DNA of 64,000 bases from Oscillospiraceae bacterium (GTDB lineage: Bacteria > Bacillota > Clostridia > Oscillospirales > Acutalibacteraceae). Positions within the stretch are counted from its first letter, which is position 1; each line of letters starts with the position of its first letter. The translations under genes and the position numbers were made by a program. Shown here piece after piece: positions 35,542 to 45,781 of this stretch. The DNA is taken from the NCBI GenBank assembly GCA_031268095.1, contig JAIRXU010000028.1:19209-83208 (forward strand), written 5' to 3'. The notes beneath the pieces were generated by a model. That model saw only the letters and a program-made list of their open reading frames with translations, made no database searches and was not told the DNA's origin.

Positions 35542-37308
35542 TTAGTTCTTCCGTTCCCCGATGTCATGCCAGTCCAAGATCTCCGCGCGGCCGTTCCCGC
35601 CTTCCAGTTCCAGGATAATCAGCTCGTTCTCTGCCTCCCCCCGGAGCCAGACGCCTGGCAGGTACAAAGACTTCTGCGGACCGATGGCCCAGTACCGGCC
35701 CAAGTTCCGCCCATTGACGAAAACGACGCCTTTGGTGAATCCGGGCAGATGGACAAAACAGTCTGTCCGCGCCGCCCGGAAGGTTCCCCGCAGGAACCGG
35801 GGCCGCGCGGGATCCGCCGCCTGTCCTACCGGCGAAAACCGCAGCTTTCCCAGGTCCTCCAGCGGGATGGGATACATCTCGAAATGAGACAGCAGCTGGT
35901 TATTGATCCGGATTTGCCTCGCGCCCTTGCGGTCCAGCAGGCTGGGGCCGTAGTTCACCCGCCCCATCGCCTCCACCAGCACGTCGATCCGCCCGCCTTC
36001 CGGCAGGATTCCCAGGTCTATATGGCTGCCTGGAGGATCGTTTCGATCCAGCCGGCCCTTGTATGCGCCGTCCAGAAACACGCCGGCCCGGTCCGCCAGC
36101 CCGTCGATATATAAATCGCACTGTTCCTGTTCCCCGGTCAGTTCATGCCGGTAGAGGATCAGCCCGGCGGTTTGCCCCAAAGCTTCCATCGTTTCCGGCC
36201 AGACGCCGCTTCGTTTCTCCCCCAATGCGTCCAGCTGGTCCAGGAGGTCCGCTTCCTCTGTCATCGCGACAGGGCCGACGCTTTGCAGCGGCGGATCCGC
36301 GGGAACAGGATACTCCTCTTCCGCCAGTCCCTGCGTCTCCAGCAGCAGACGGCGGACGGCCTGGTATTTGGGCGTGACCGCGCCCCATTCCGTCAGCAGC
36401 GCATCATCGTCATAGCTGGTGATGGCGGGCTCGTATTTGTCGTAGCAGTTGGCCCCGGCGGTAAACCCGAAGTTGGTCCCCCCGTGGAACATATACAGAT
36501 TGATGTGTCCGCCCTGATCCAGAACTTCCCGGACGGCCTGCGCCGCCTCCTGCGACTCCCGGGCATGGTGTTCTTCGCCCCAATGGTCAAACCAGCCGTT
36601 CCAGAATTCGCAGCAAACGTCTGGTCCGTCCGGCTGCACTTTCCGCAGCGCGGCGAAGTTTTTCAGCGCGTCGGAACCGAAATTGACCGTTTTGAATACG
36701 TCCGGCAGCGTCCCGCCGCTCAGCATATTTTCCCAGCCCCCGTCGGACGTGAAAAGCAATGCGTTAATCCCCTCTTGCCGCAGCAAGTCCCGCAGGAACG
36801 CGAGGTATTGTTTGTCGTTGCCGTAGCTGCCATATTCGTTTTCCACCTGCACGGCCAGCACGTTCCCGCCCCGGGAAACCTGACAAGGCGCGAGCTCCGC
36901 CAGCAGCCGCCGGTAGAACCCCCGCACCCGCTCCAGATAGGGTTCGTAGCAGCAACGCACCCGCAGCGCCGGATCCGCCAGCAGCCAGGCCGGCAGTCCC
37001 CCAAAATCCCATTCCGCGCAGATATAAGGACCCGGCCGAACGATGGCATACAGTCCCAATTCCTGCGCCAGACGCAGGAACGCCGCTAGGTCCAGGCCGC
37101 CGGAAAAGTCGAAGACGCCGGGCCTGGGTTCGTGGAGATTCCAGCTGACATACGTTTCTACCGTATTCAATCCGCAGGCCCGCAGTTTCCGCAGCCGGTC
37201 TTCCCAGTATTCCGGCGGTGTGCGGAAGTAATGCACTGCCCCGGACAGCAGCCGGAACGGGGTTCCGTCCAGTCGAAATTCTCCCTCTTGAACAAAAAAT
37301 TGTGCCAT
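35542..37308 (-). CDS. GH35 beta-galactosidase
   Basis: FRLLSGAVHYFRTPPEYWEDRLRKLRACGLNTVETYVSWNLHEPRPGVFDFSGGLDLAAFLRLAQELGLYAIVRPGPYICAEWDFGGLPAWLL. Confidence 0.97.
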   Translation of the reverse strand: MAQFFVQEGEFRLDGTPFRLLSGAVHYFRTPPEYWEDRLRKLRACGLNTVETYVSWNLHEPRPGVFDFSGGLDLAAFLRLAQELGLYAIVRPGPYICAEWDFGGLPAWLLADPALRVRCCYEPYLERVRGFYRRLLAELAPCQVSRGGNVLAVQVENEYGSYGNDKQYLAFLRDLLRQEGINALLFTSDGGWENMLSGGTLPDVFKTVNFGSDALKNFAALRKVQPDGPDVCCEFWNGWFDHWGEEHHARESQEAAQAVREVLDQGGHINLYMFHGGTNFGFTAGANCYDKYEPAITSYDDDALLTEWGAVTPKYQAVRRLLLETQGLAEEEYPVPADPPLQSVGPVAMTEEADLLDQLDALGEKRSGVWPETMEALGQTAGLILYRHELTGEQEQCDLYIDGLADRAGVFLDGAYKGRLDRNDPPGSHIDLGILPEGGRIDVLVEAMGRVNYGPSLLDRKGARQIRINNQLLSHFEMYPIPLEDLGKLRFSPVGQAADPARPRFLRGTFRAARTDCFVHLPGFTKGVVFVNGRNLGRYWAIGPQKSLYLPGVWLRGEAENELIILELEGGNGRAEILDWHDIGERKN

Positions 37309-37417
37309 GCCCCGCCGCCTTTCTCATGAAATGGACGGATACAGCATAGCACAACGCAGGAGAAAATGCAACCATTATTTTATGGGCAGTCGTTGTAGAG
37401 ATCAGGGCCCCGGCGAA

Positions 37418-38692
37418 TCACGCTTCTTTTTTCACCTGATAAACCGCGTCCAGCACATACCAGTTCTGCGGAAAAGAATGGTTGACTGCCCAGTAGCTGA
37501 CGCCGCCCAGACGATACTGCCGGACCAGCTCCAGTTTCGCCAGGATGCTGCGCGCGTCTTCGAACCAGACAACGTGCTGTTTTCCGGCAGCGTCAAAATA
37601 ATGGAAATAGGGCGTTTGGGCTGCTTCGTCGAACTTGATCTGCGCCCCTTGCCGGGCGGCGAGGAGAATGGCTTCGGGATGGTAAACCAGCTTGGCTTTG
37701 GTGCCTTCGGCATAGGGCAGCGTCCAGTCGTAGGCATAGTTCGGGATCCCCAGGAGGATTTTTTCCCGCGGAATCTCCCGGACGGCGTAGTCCACTACCC
37801 TGCGGACTTCCTGGAGCGGGGCGACGGCCATCGGCGGTCCGCTGACGTAGCCCCAGTCGTAGGTCATGAGGATCACGTAATCGTCGTAGCGGCCGTGCTC
37901 GGCGTAGTCGTGCCCCTCAAAAAGCAAGCCCGGCTGGTTGGCGGAGGTTTTGGCCGCCAAGGCGGCGCTGAGGACGAATCCCTCGTCGTGGAGCCGGGCG
38001 CGGGCCTTGGCCAGCAGGCAATTGTAGGCGTCACGGTCCGACGCGCGGACATATTCCAAATCCAGATCCAGCCCGGTATACCCCCGCGCTTTCATGAGGG
38101 CAATGGCCTGGTCGAGGAATGTATTCTGCGCCGCCGGATTCTGGAGCACGGCGGTGGCGATACCGGTCTGGAATCCCGCATCCTCCCGGAGATTGGCAAT
38201 AACCATGTGGGGCTGCACACTGTATTCCCGGCAGAGCGCAATGACCCGCTGATCGTCCATCGGAATCAGACTGCCGTCGGGCTGGAGGTTCGCGGAAAAA
38301 ACACTGAGGAAGGTCAGGTGGGGCAGGGCTTCCCGCAGGACCTCCGAGCGGGTGGACGGATAGGCGTAACCGTTGACGACGATGTCACCCCATTTCACCC
38401 AGGGAATCTGGAGCACCTGGCCGATCTGGAGGTTATTGGGGTTGACAATCTGCGGGTTGGCCAGCAGCAGCGCGTCGAGGCTGATTCCGTAGCGCTGGGC
38501 GATGCGGTAAAGCGTGTCTCCGGCCACAACTGTGTGGCTCCTCGCCGTCTGCGGAATGATCAGCGGCTGGCCGATAATCAGGCTGTTGGGGTTGGTGAGG
38601 ACGTTGGCGCTGATGATGGCGGCGGCGGAAACGCCGTACTGCTGGGCGATCTTATATACGGTGTCGCCGGGGCGGACAGTGTGGATGAACAA
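37418..38692 (-). CDS. LysM-GH18 spore cortex/germination-type glycosylhydrolase (YaaH/SleL-like)
   Basis: MFIHTVRPGDTVYKIAQQYGVSAAAIISANVL...HTVVAGDTLYRIAQRYGISLDALLLANPQ... two LysM motifs, then GYTGLDLDLEYV GH18 signature. Confidence 0.93.
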   Translation of the reverse strand: MFIHTVRPGDTVYKIAQQYGVSAAAIISANVLTNPNSLIIGQPLIIPQTARSHTVVAGDTLYRIAQRYGISLDALLLANPQIVNPNNLQIGQVLQIPWVKWGDIVVNGYAYPSTRSEVLREALPHLTFLSVFSANLQPDGSLIPMDDQRVIALCREYSVQPHMVIANLREDAGFQTGIATAVLQNPAAQNTFLDQAIALMKARGYTGLDLDLEYVRASDRDAYNCLLAKARARLHDEGFVLSAALAAKTSANQPGLLFEGHDYAEHGRYDDYVILMTYDWGYVSGPPMAVAPLQEVRRVVDYAVREIPREKILLGIPNYAYDWTLPYAEGTKAKLVYHPEAILLAARQGAQIKFDEAAQTPYFHYFDAAGKQHVVWFEDARSILAKLELVRQYRLGGVSYWAVNHSFPQNWYVLDAVYQVKKEA

Positions 38693-38769
38693 GGGGCATC
38701 ACGCCTTTCCCTGGGATCTCTGTGGTGCTAGCATCCTATGCAGCCAGGAGGAGAAATATGAAGGAAAGT

Positions 38770-41451
38770 TCAGACTTCCGCCGCCAGCCGGACGCCTTTC
38801 CTCCTTCGCCGCCGCCGGTCCAGCGCCGCCGCCATTTTTTCAACTTCCATCACCGCGAGCGGCATCAGCGAGAGCGCGGCGACGGTCAGCCATTGCAGAG
38901 CGCTCAGCGGGACGGCGCCGAAGACCACCGCCAGCGGCGGAATGCTTACCACCGCCAGCTGGAGCCCGACGCACAGGAGATTGGCAAAATTCATCCGGGG
39001 ATTGGAGAATGGGCCGATGGCCAGCAGCGAGCGGGGGGAACGCATGTTATTGGCGTGCGCGATTTCCACAAAGCTCAGTACGCAGAACGCCATGGTCCGG
39101 CCCAGGGGGATATCATCCGGTCCGCCCAGAACCCGGCGGCCCAGCACGAAAGCCAGCAGCGTCACCGCGCCCATCAGCAGGCCTTCCAGCGCCATGTGAA
39201 CCCCCAGCGCGCCGCTGAAGAAGCTCTGCTTGACGGACTTTGGCGGACGCTCCATGATGTGTTTATCCAGTTCCTCCGTCCCCAAGGCAATGGCCGGAGC
39301 GGAGTCGGTGACGACGTTGACCCAAAGCAGCTGAATGGGCAGCAGCGGCACCGGAAAACGCAGGAGCGAAGCGAAAAATACCGCCACGATTTCTCCGATG
39401 TTGGAACTGATCAGGAAGTGCACGGCCTTTTTAATGTTATCGTAAATACCCCTGCCCTGGGCCACGGCGCCGACGATGGTGGCAAAGTTGTCGTCGGTGA
39501 GGATCATATCCGCCGCGCCTTTGGCGACTTCCGTGCCGCTGCGGCCCATGGCGCAGCCGATGTCCGCCGCCTTGAGGGCCGGGGCGTCGTTGACCCCGTC
39601 GCCGGTCATGGCCACAACGTGCCCCTGCTCGCGCAGCGCCTTGACGATGCGCATTTTATGTTCCGGCGTAACGCGGGCGAAAACCCGGCATGTATCCAGC
39701 TTCTCCTTCAGCGCGCCGTCGTCCAGCCGGTCCAGCTGCGCTCCTGTCAGGCTCCCCCGGGTATCCCCCGCTTCCAGGATGCCCAGTTCCCGGGCGACGG
39801 CGTTGGCCGTCACGATATGGTCCCCGGTGATCATGATGGGAACGATGCCAGCCTTTTTGCAGGTGCGCACTGCCGCCTTGGCTTCCCTCCGGGGCGGGTC
39901 ACTCATCCCAATCAGCCCGCAGAAGGTCAGGTTATCCTCCGGCGCGAGGTTCGATTTTGTGTGCTCCGGGACTTCGCTGACCGCCACGGCGATCACCCGC
40001 AGGGCCCGGGAAGCCATCGCCTCGTTTTGGGCTAAAATTTGCTGGCGCAGACGATCATCCATCGGGACCAGCCTCCCCTGCCGCTCCGCCGAAGAACAGC
40101 GGACCAGCAGCACATCCGGCGCGCCCTTGACGATCAGCTTCCGCCCCTCCGGGAACCGGCAGACCACGCTCATCCGCTTGCGCTTGGCGTCGAACGGCTG
40201 TTCAAAAGAACGGGGGAAACTTTCCCTGTCCCGCATCACCGGAATGCGCTGCTCCGCCGCCGCGCCGACGATGGCGGTTTCCGTCGGCTCCCCGGTGAGG
40301 ACCGGCCGACGGCCGGAACCTTGAACGGAGGCGTTGCAGCAAAGCGCGGCGAGCTGAAGCACCCGCCGGGCTTCCGCTTCACTGAGGGGCCGTGTGCCGT
40401 CGGCGGTGGTCATCTGGGTGACGGTCATCTTGTTTTGGGTGAGGGTACCGGTTTTGTCGGAACAAATCACCGTAGCGCAGCCGAGGGTCTCGACGGCGGG
40501 GAGCCGCCGGACGATGGCATTTTGTTTGGCCATGCGCTGGACGCCCAGGGACAGCACCACCGTCACCATCGCGGGCAGCCCTTCCGGAATGGCCGCCACG
40601 GCCAGGCTGACGGAGAGCAGGAAACTGTCCAGCAGCGGAACATGCTGGAGCAGGCCCAGGGCAAACACCGCGCCGCAGATCAGCACCGCGCCGGTCCCGA
40701 GCTGTTTTCCAACCTTCTCCAGCCGCTGCTGGAGGGGCGTCTGCGGCGCGGTCTCCCGATTCAGCAGACCGGCGATTTTCCCCACGTGGGTATCCATCCC
40801 CGTCGCGGTAACGACAGCCCTGCCGTGTCCGGTCAGGACCACAGCGGAGGACAAAAGCATATTGCGCCGGTCGGCGGGAGCCGTGCCCGCCGGAAAAACC
40901 GCGTCAGCCTCTTTCTTGGCCGGCGTGGATTCCCCTGTCAGGGCGCTTTCCTGGCAGCTGAGCTGGACCGCCTCGAGTAGCCGCGCGTCCGCCGGGACCA
41001 AATCGCCCGTTTCCAGGAAAATCACGTCCCCGGGCACCACTTGCACCGCCGGGATCCGCAGCCGCTTTCCGCCGCGCAGAACTTCCGCCGCCGGGGCGGA
41101 GAGCTTCTCCAGCGCTTCCAGCGACCGTTCCGCGCGATTCTCCTGGATTACGCCGGTGATGGCGTTGACCACCACAATGCCTACGATGATCAGCGCGTCG
41201 AGGTATTCGCCGGAGCCGTCCAGCAGCGCGGTCACCGCAGAAATTCCGGCGGCAACCAGCAGTGCGATCACCATGAAATCCTTGAACTGAGCCAGAAACC
41301 GCAGCAGGAGATTGCTGCGCTTTTTCTGTTCGAGCTGGTTTTGGCCCTCTTTTTCCAGCCGCCGGGCGGCTTCGGCGGCTGGCAGGCCCTGCGAGGGATC
41401 GGAAGAGAGCCTGCGCAGCGTTTCCCCGCCGCTGATGCTGTGCCATTCCAT
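38770..41451 (-). CDS. P-type Ca2+-type cation ATPase
   Basis: VICSDKTGTLTQNKMTV, MTGDGVNDAPALKAADIGCAMG; cation ATPase N- and C-terminal domains. Confidence 0.96.
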   Translation of the reverse strand: MEWHSISGGETLRRLSSDPSQGLPAAEAARRLEKEGQNQLEQKKRSNLLLRFLAQFKDFMVIALLVAAGISAVTALLDGSGEYLDALIIVGIVVVNAITGVIQENRAERSLEALEKLSAPAAEVLRGGKRLRIPAVQVVPGDVIFLETGDLVPADARLLEAVQLSCQESALTGESTPAKKEADAVFPAGTAPADRRNMLLSSAVVLTGHGRAVVTATGMDTHVGKIAGLLNRETAPQTPLQQRLEKVGKQLGTGAVLICGAVFALGLLQHVPLLDSFLLSVSLAVAAIPEGLPAMVTVVLSLGVQRMAKQNAIVRRLPAVETLGCATVICSDKTGTLTQNKMTVTQMTTADGTRPLSEAEARRVLQLAALCCNASVQGSGRRPVLTGEPTETAIVGAAAEQRIPVMRDRESFPRSFEQPFDAKRKRMSVVCRFPEGRKLIVKGAPDVLLVRCSSAERQGRLVPMDDRLRQQILAQNEAMASRALRVIAVAVSEVPEHTKSNLAPEDNLTFCGLIGMSDPPRREAKAAVRTCKKAGIVPIMITGDHIVTANAVARELGILEAGDTRGSLTGAQLDRLDDGALKEKLDTCRVFARVTPEHKMRIVKALREQGHVVAMTGDGVNDAPALKAADIGCAMGRSGTEVAKGAADMILTDDNFATIVGAVAQGRGIYDNIKKAVHFLISSNIGEIVAVFFASLLRFPVPLLPIQLLWVNVVTDSAPAIALGTEELDKHIMERPPKSVKQSFFSGALGVHMALEGLLMGAVTLLAFVLGRRVLGGPDDIPLGRTMAFCVLSFVEIAHANNMRSPRSLLAIGPFSNPRMNFANLLCVGLQLAVVSIPPLAVVFGAVPLSALQWLTVAALSLMPLAVMEVEKMAAALDRRRRRRKGVRLAAEV

Positions 41452-41623
41452 AGATGGTCATCCGTCCTCTCCGGTTTTGTCCGTTCATGTATACAACGGG
41501 AGCCAGAAAATTATTACAGCGTTCAAAAATCCGGCTTCCCGCATAATATCTGCAAAATAGGGCTTGTAAATCCGGGCGCTATTGTGTATAATAAATAATT
41601 AGGATAATAGGGGGTGAGCGCCT

Positions 41624-42373
41624 GTGATCGACTTGCACTGCCATATTCTTCCCGGGATTGACGACGGCGCGGATTCTCTTCAGACGGCGCTGGACATGGC
41701 CCGCATTGCGTTGGACAACGGGATCACCGCCGCCGCCGCCACCTCCCATTTGGGGTACCCGTCCGAGCTGTGGGCGTTCTGCCGCCGGCGGGACCAGCGG
41801 CTGGAGCGGCTGCGGGAAGCACTGGCCAAGGCGGGACTGCCGCTGGAGCTTTATCCCGGCGCGGAAATTTACGTTGACGACGATCTGTTCTTTGCCCCGC
41901 GCCTGACGCCCGCCGCCCTGAACGGCAGCCGGTTTCTGCTGGTGGAATTCACGTTCGGCGTCCTAACGTACACCCAGCTGCGGCGGTATCTGGCCGAGCT
42001 GCGGGAGCGGGAGGCGCGGCCCATCATCGCTCACCCGGAACGGCTGCTGTGCTTCCGCCGCAACCCGAGCTGGATCAATGAACTGCGGGAGGAAGGCATC
42101 TTATTCCAGATCAATGCCGCCAGTCTCGCCGGTTACGGTAACCGGGACGAACATCGTCTGGCGGCGCAGATGGCGGTCAGTCAGGTGGCTGATTTCCTCG
42201 CGACAGACGCCCACGACCCGGTCCGCCGCCCGCCGAACTTCGCGGCGCTGCGCCGACGCTTTCCTGCCGCGCTGGACGAGGACCAGATCCGCTACATGAC
42301 CGAGACAGCTCCTGCGGCGGTGCTGGCAGACGAACTGCCGCCGAAGCGGGCATGGGACGAACTGATTTGGTAA
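41624..42373 (+). CDS. CpsB/YwqE-type PHP tyrosine-protein phosphatase
   Basis: MIDLHCHILPGIDDGADSLQTALDMARIALDNGITAAAATSHLGYP...; GTG start; promoter TTGTAA-17-TATAAT upstream. Confidence 0.92.
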   Translation: MIDLHCHILPGIDDGADSLQTALDMARIALDNGITAAAATSHLGYPSELWAFCRRRDQRLERLREALAKAGLPLELYPGAEIYVDDDLFFAPRLTPAALNGSRFLLVEFTFGVLTYTQLRRYLAELREREARPIIAHPERLLCFRRNPSWINELREEGILFQINAASLAGYGNRDEHRLAAQMAVSQVADFLATDAHDPVRRPPNFAALRRRFPAALDEDQIRYMTETAPAAVLADELPPKRAWDELIW

Positions 42374-42457
42374 GCAAACCGGGCGGGAACCGATGAGACG
42401 AACGGTAAAATTAGGATCCGTTTTTGGGGAACGCGACGAGAAGGGATGGAGGCAAAC

Positions 42458-44071
42458 ATGCAAGAACAAAACTATTATCATGACGGAATGATGGGCGGGC
42501 TGCCGAATATGCGGCTGCAAATCGACGTTGGGCGGCTGCTCCGCGCGGTGCTGCGCAGGTTATGGATGATCCTGCTGGTCGGGGCGGTGCTGGGCAGCGC
42601 GCTCTACTTCCAGGCAAAGACCAACGTCTACACCATCTACCGGACCACTACAACGCTGGCGTTCACCAAGGTCTCCTATGTAGAGCAGACGGAGATGCTG
42701 GACGACGGAAGCAAGCGCATCGTCAGCGTCCCGGTCAAAGCATACTATTCCACTGCGGAGCCGGAGCGGCTTTCGCAGCTGATGCACAGCGACGCGCTCG
42801 TTGCCCGGATGATGGAAGCCCTGAACAATAAATACCCGGAAGATCCGCTGCGCGCCTCCATCTCCATTGCGGAGGTCGCGAACGTCAAGGGATTCTTCGT
42901 CCTAACTGTAGAAAACGCAGACGCCTCGTTCTGCAACGAAGTGCTTGAAAAATTGGTGGTCGTCTATCCGGACTATCTGCGCCGCTTCGAATCGACGCTG
43001 GGCGTTGAAATCATCAACAGCCCCAAGCCCGCCCAGGTGGCCGTTAACAGCGACAATTCCAATCAGATGGCCATGCTGGGGTTCCTGGCGGGCAGCGGGG
43101 CGGTGACTGTGCTGATCTGTGTGCTGGAGCTGATGAAAAACACCATTCGCAGTGCCGGGGATATTCGCAGCAAAACCAGCGAAAAGCTGCTGGGGATGGT
43201 CCCGTATATAGTTCCCCGCGGGCGGAAGCAGAAGGGCAGCGAGCGCGCCCTGACCATCAACGACAAGCAGGCCGTCTCCTTCGACTTTGTGGAAAATGTC
43301 AAGGCCATCCGGACCAAGCTGGAAAACATTGCGGCGGAAAAAGACGCCAAGGTGTTCGCCGTCACCAGCACCTTCGAAAGCGAGGGCAAAACGACGTTGT
43401 CGATCAACCTCGCCTGCGCGCTGGCGCAGAAGGGGAAATCCGTGTTGCTGGTGGACTGCGACCTGCGTAAGCCCGCCGTGCTCAAGGGCCTGGGCATCAA
43501 GGACAGCGATTCTTACGGCCTGATCCCCACCCTGAACGGTAAATCCTCCTACGAAGATTCCGTCAAATACGTCAAGGCCATGCGGTTCTTTGTGCTCTCC
43601 ACCGGCGGGAGTTCCAACAACTCCATTGAACTGCTGGGATTGGATAAGATCAAAGCCATCTTCCAGAAAGCCCGGGAGGAATTTGATTATATCATCCTCG
43701 ACACCCCGCCCGCCAAGGTCGTGGCCGATTTCATGACGCTGGCGCCGCACATCGACGGTTTGGTGTATGCCATCCGCAACGACTATGCCAGGGCCAACCA
43801 CATCAACGAAACCATGGAGGAGATCAACAACGCGGGCATCCGTATCCTGGGTTCCGTGCTGACCATGGCCACCGCCGACGGCCGGATCATCGGCCGCAAT
43901 TCCTACCGCTACCGTTACCGCCGCCCGAGCAAATATTACGGCGGTTACGGTTACGGCTACGGCTACGGCGCGGAGCCGTCCTCCCGCGGCGGGTATGGGT
44001 ACGGGTACGGCGAGAACGGCGAACACACCTCCGGAACCAAGCGGAAGCGGTTTTCGCAGGAAGACGAATAA
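42458..44071 (+). CDS. Fused Wzz/CpsC-CpsD BY-kinase for exopolysaccharide biosynthesis, Tyr/Gly-rich tail
   Basis: Wzz-like N-terminus; VFAVTSTFESEGKTTLSINLACALAQKGKSVLLVDCDLRKPAVLKGLGI; tail YRYRYRRPSKYYGGYGYGYGYGAEPSSRGGYGYGYGENGE. Confidence 0.93.
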   Translation: MQEQNYYHDGMMGGLPNMRLQIDVGRLLRAVLRRLWMILLVGAVLGSALYFQAKTNVYTIYRTTTTLAFTKVSYVEQTEMLDDGSKRIVSVPVKAYYSTAEPERLSQLMHSDALVARMMEALNNKYPEDPLRASISIAEVANVKGFFVLTVENADASFCNEVLEKLVVVYPDYLRRFESTLGVEIINSPKPAQVAVNSDNSNQMAMLGFLAGSGAVTVLICVLELMKNTIRSAGDIRSKTSEKLLGMVPYIVPRGRKQKGSERALTINDKQAVSFDFVENVKAIRTKLENIAAEKDAKVFAVTSTFESEGKTTLSINLACALAQKGKSVLLVDCDLRKPAVLKGLGIKDSDSYGLIPTLNGKSSYEDSVKYVKAMRFFVLSTGGSSNNSIELLGLDKIKAIFQKAREEFDYIILDTPPAKVVADFMTLAPHIDGLVYAIRNDYARANHINETMEEINNAGIRILGSVLTMATADGRIIGRNSYRYRYRRPSKYYGGYGYGYGYGAEPSSRGGYGYGYGENGEHTSGTKRKRFSQEDE

Positions 44072-44110
44072 CTTGAAAAAAATGACCGCGCGGAAGAGAA
44101 AGGATTCTAT

Positions 44111-45292
44111 ATGAGCCGATTGGAATCCCGCATTTATCTTTCCCCGCCGCACATGAACGGGTTGGAACCGCTTGGTGTGCAGCAAGTTTTCGAGAGCAAC
44201 TGGGTTGCCCCCGCGGGGCCGCAGATCGGCCAATTTGAGCGGGACCTGATGCAATACGCGGCGCTGGACGGGTACGAAGCCTGCGCCCTTTCCTCCGGAA
44301 CGGCGGCAATTCACCTGGGCCTGCGGGCGCTGGGCGTCCAGCCGGGGGACCGGGTTTTCTGTTCCGATCTGACTTTCGCGGGCGGCGCCTTTCCCATTTT
44401 ATATGAATGCGCCGTGCCCGTTTTTATTGACAGCGGACCGGCGGACGGAGATTGGTGCGCGCAGATGGACCCCGCCGCGCTGGAGCGGGCGCTGCGGGAG
44501 CACGCGGCGGCAGGCATCCTGCCCAAAGCCGTGATTATTGCCGATCTTTACGGCCAGAGCGCGCCTTACGACCGGCTGCTGCCTCTGTTGGAAGCCTATG
44601 GCATTCCCGTGCTGGAGGACGCCGCGGAGGCCCTGGGCGCGCATTTTCGCGGCCAGCCCTGCGGATCCTTCGGGCGGATCGGGGCATTTTCGTTCAACGG
44701 CAACAAAATCATTACCTCCTCCGGCGGAGGCGCGGCCGTGACGGCGGACCCGGCACTGATGCAAAACATCCGCTGCTGGTCGAACCAGGCGAAGGCCGAC
44801 GCGCCGTACTATCTCCATGAAGCGCTGGGGTTCAACTACCGCCTTTCGAGCGTTTGCGCGGCCATCGGATCGGGGCAGCTGCGGACGCTGCGGGCGCACA
44901 TAGCCCGGCGGCGGACGATCCGCGCGCGCTATACCGAAGCGCTTGCGGGACTGCCGGGGCAGATCCTGGGCGATCCGCCGGGCTGTCAGTCCAACGCCTG
45001 GCTGAGTGTGCTGCGCTTGGAGCGTTCCTGCGGCGTCACGCCAGAAACGGTCGTAGCAACGCTGGAACGGGACAATATCGAAGCCCGGCGGGCCTGGTAT
45101 CCCATGCACTGCCAGCCGATTTTCCGGGACGCGCCCTATGTGACGGCGGAAGACGGCATCAGCCAGTCGGAGGAATTCTTCCGGCGGGGCGTCTGTCTGC
45201 CCTCCGGCTCAGCCATGCCAGACCAGGTGCTCGGCGAGGTCACCGACCGGCTGAAGGCGGTTTTGCGGCAGAACTGCGGGGTTCAGGGATGA
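44111..45292 (+). CDS. DegT/DnrJ/EryC1 PLP-dependent aminotransferase
   Basis: IYLSPPHMNGLEPLGVQQVFESNWVAPAGPQIGQFERDL...ALSSGTAAIHLGLRALGVQPGDRV...EDAAEALGAHFRGQPCGSFGRIGAFSFNGNKIITSSGGGAAVT. Confidence 0.96.
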   Translation: MSRLESRIYLSPPHMNGLEPLGVQQVFESNWVAPAGPQIGQFERDLMQYAALDGYEACALSSGTAAIHLGLRALGVQPGDRVFCSDLTFAGGAFPILYECAVPVFIDSGPADGDWCAQMDPAALERALREHAAAGILPKAVIIADLYGQSAPYDRLLPLLEAYGIPVLEDAAEALGAHFRGQPCGSFGRIGAFSFNGNKIITSSGGGAAVTADPALMQNIRCWSNQAKADAPYYLHEALGFNYRLSSVCAAIGSGQLRTLRAHIARRRTIRARYTEALAGLPGQILGDPPGCQSNAWLSVLRLERSCGVTPETVVATLERDNIEARRAWYPMHCQPIFRDAPYVTAEDGISQSEEFFRRGVCLPSGSAMPDQVLGEVTDRLKAVLRQNCGVQG

Positions 45293-45732
45293 CAGACGAT
45301 GATTTCATGCGCCGTGCGCTTTCCCTGGCGTCCGCGTCGGCAGCCGAAGGGGAAGTCCCGGTCGGCGCTGTGGTGGTCCGGCGGGGGGAAATCGTCGGTG
45401 AAGGGCGCAACCGCCGGGAGCGGGGAAAATCCGCCCTGGCCCACGCGGAACTGGAGGCGATTGCCGCCGCCTGCGCGCGGCTCGGGGGCTGGCGGCTCTG
45501 GGAATGCGAACTGTACGTTACGCTGGAGCCCTGCCCAATGTGCGCCGGAGCGGTTATCAACGCCCGGGTCCGGCGGCTGATCTATGGCGCGGCCGATCCC
45601 AAGGCGGGCTGCGCCGGGTCGGTAACAGACCTTTTCGCTCTGCCGTTCAACCACAGGCCGGACATCACTTCCGGCTGCCTGGGGAAAGAATCCGCCGCGC
45701 TGCTGAAGGGATTTTTCTCCAAGCTGCGATAA
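45289..45732 (+). CDS. tadA: tRNA(adenine34) deaminase
   Basis: MTDDDFMRRALSLASASAAEGEVPVGAVVVRRGEIVGEGRN...HAELEAI...LYVTLEPCPMCAGAVINARVRRLIYGAADPKAGCAGS; ATGA overlap with the upstream gene. Confidence 0.96.
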   Translation: MTDDDFMRRALSLASASAAEGEVPVGAVVVRRGEIVGEGRNRRERGKSALAHAELEAIAAACARLGGWRLWECELYVTLEPCPMCAGAVINARVRRLIYGAADPKAGCAGSVTDLFALPFNHRPDITSGCLGKESAALLKGFFSKLR

Positions 45733-45781
45733 CACCGCCATTCCCACAGGTCAATTCGTACATATATAAAGGGGAATCCGT

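Noticed and set aside
36145-37089. 314-aa plus-strand ORF
   Set aside because: Antisense to the GH35 beta-galactosidase.
44854-45732. 292-aa ORF as one protein
   Set aside because: The N-terminal half is an out-of-frame reading of the aminotransferase gene; only tadA from 45289 is supported.
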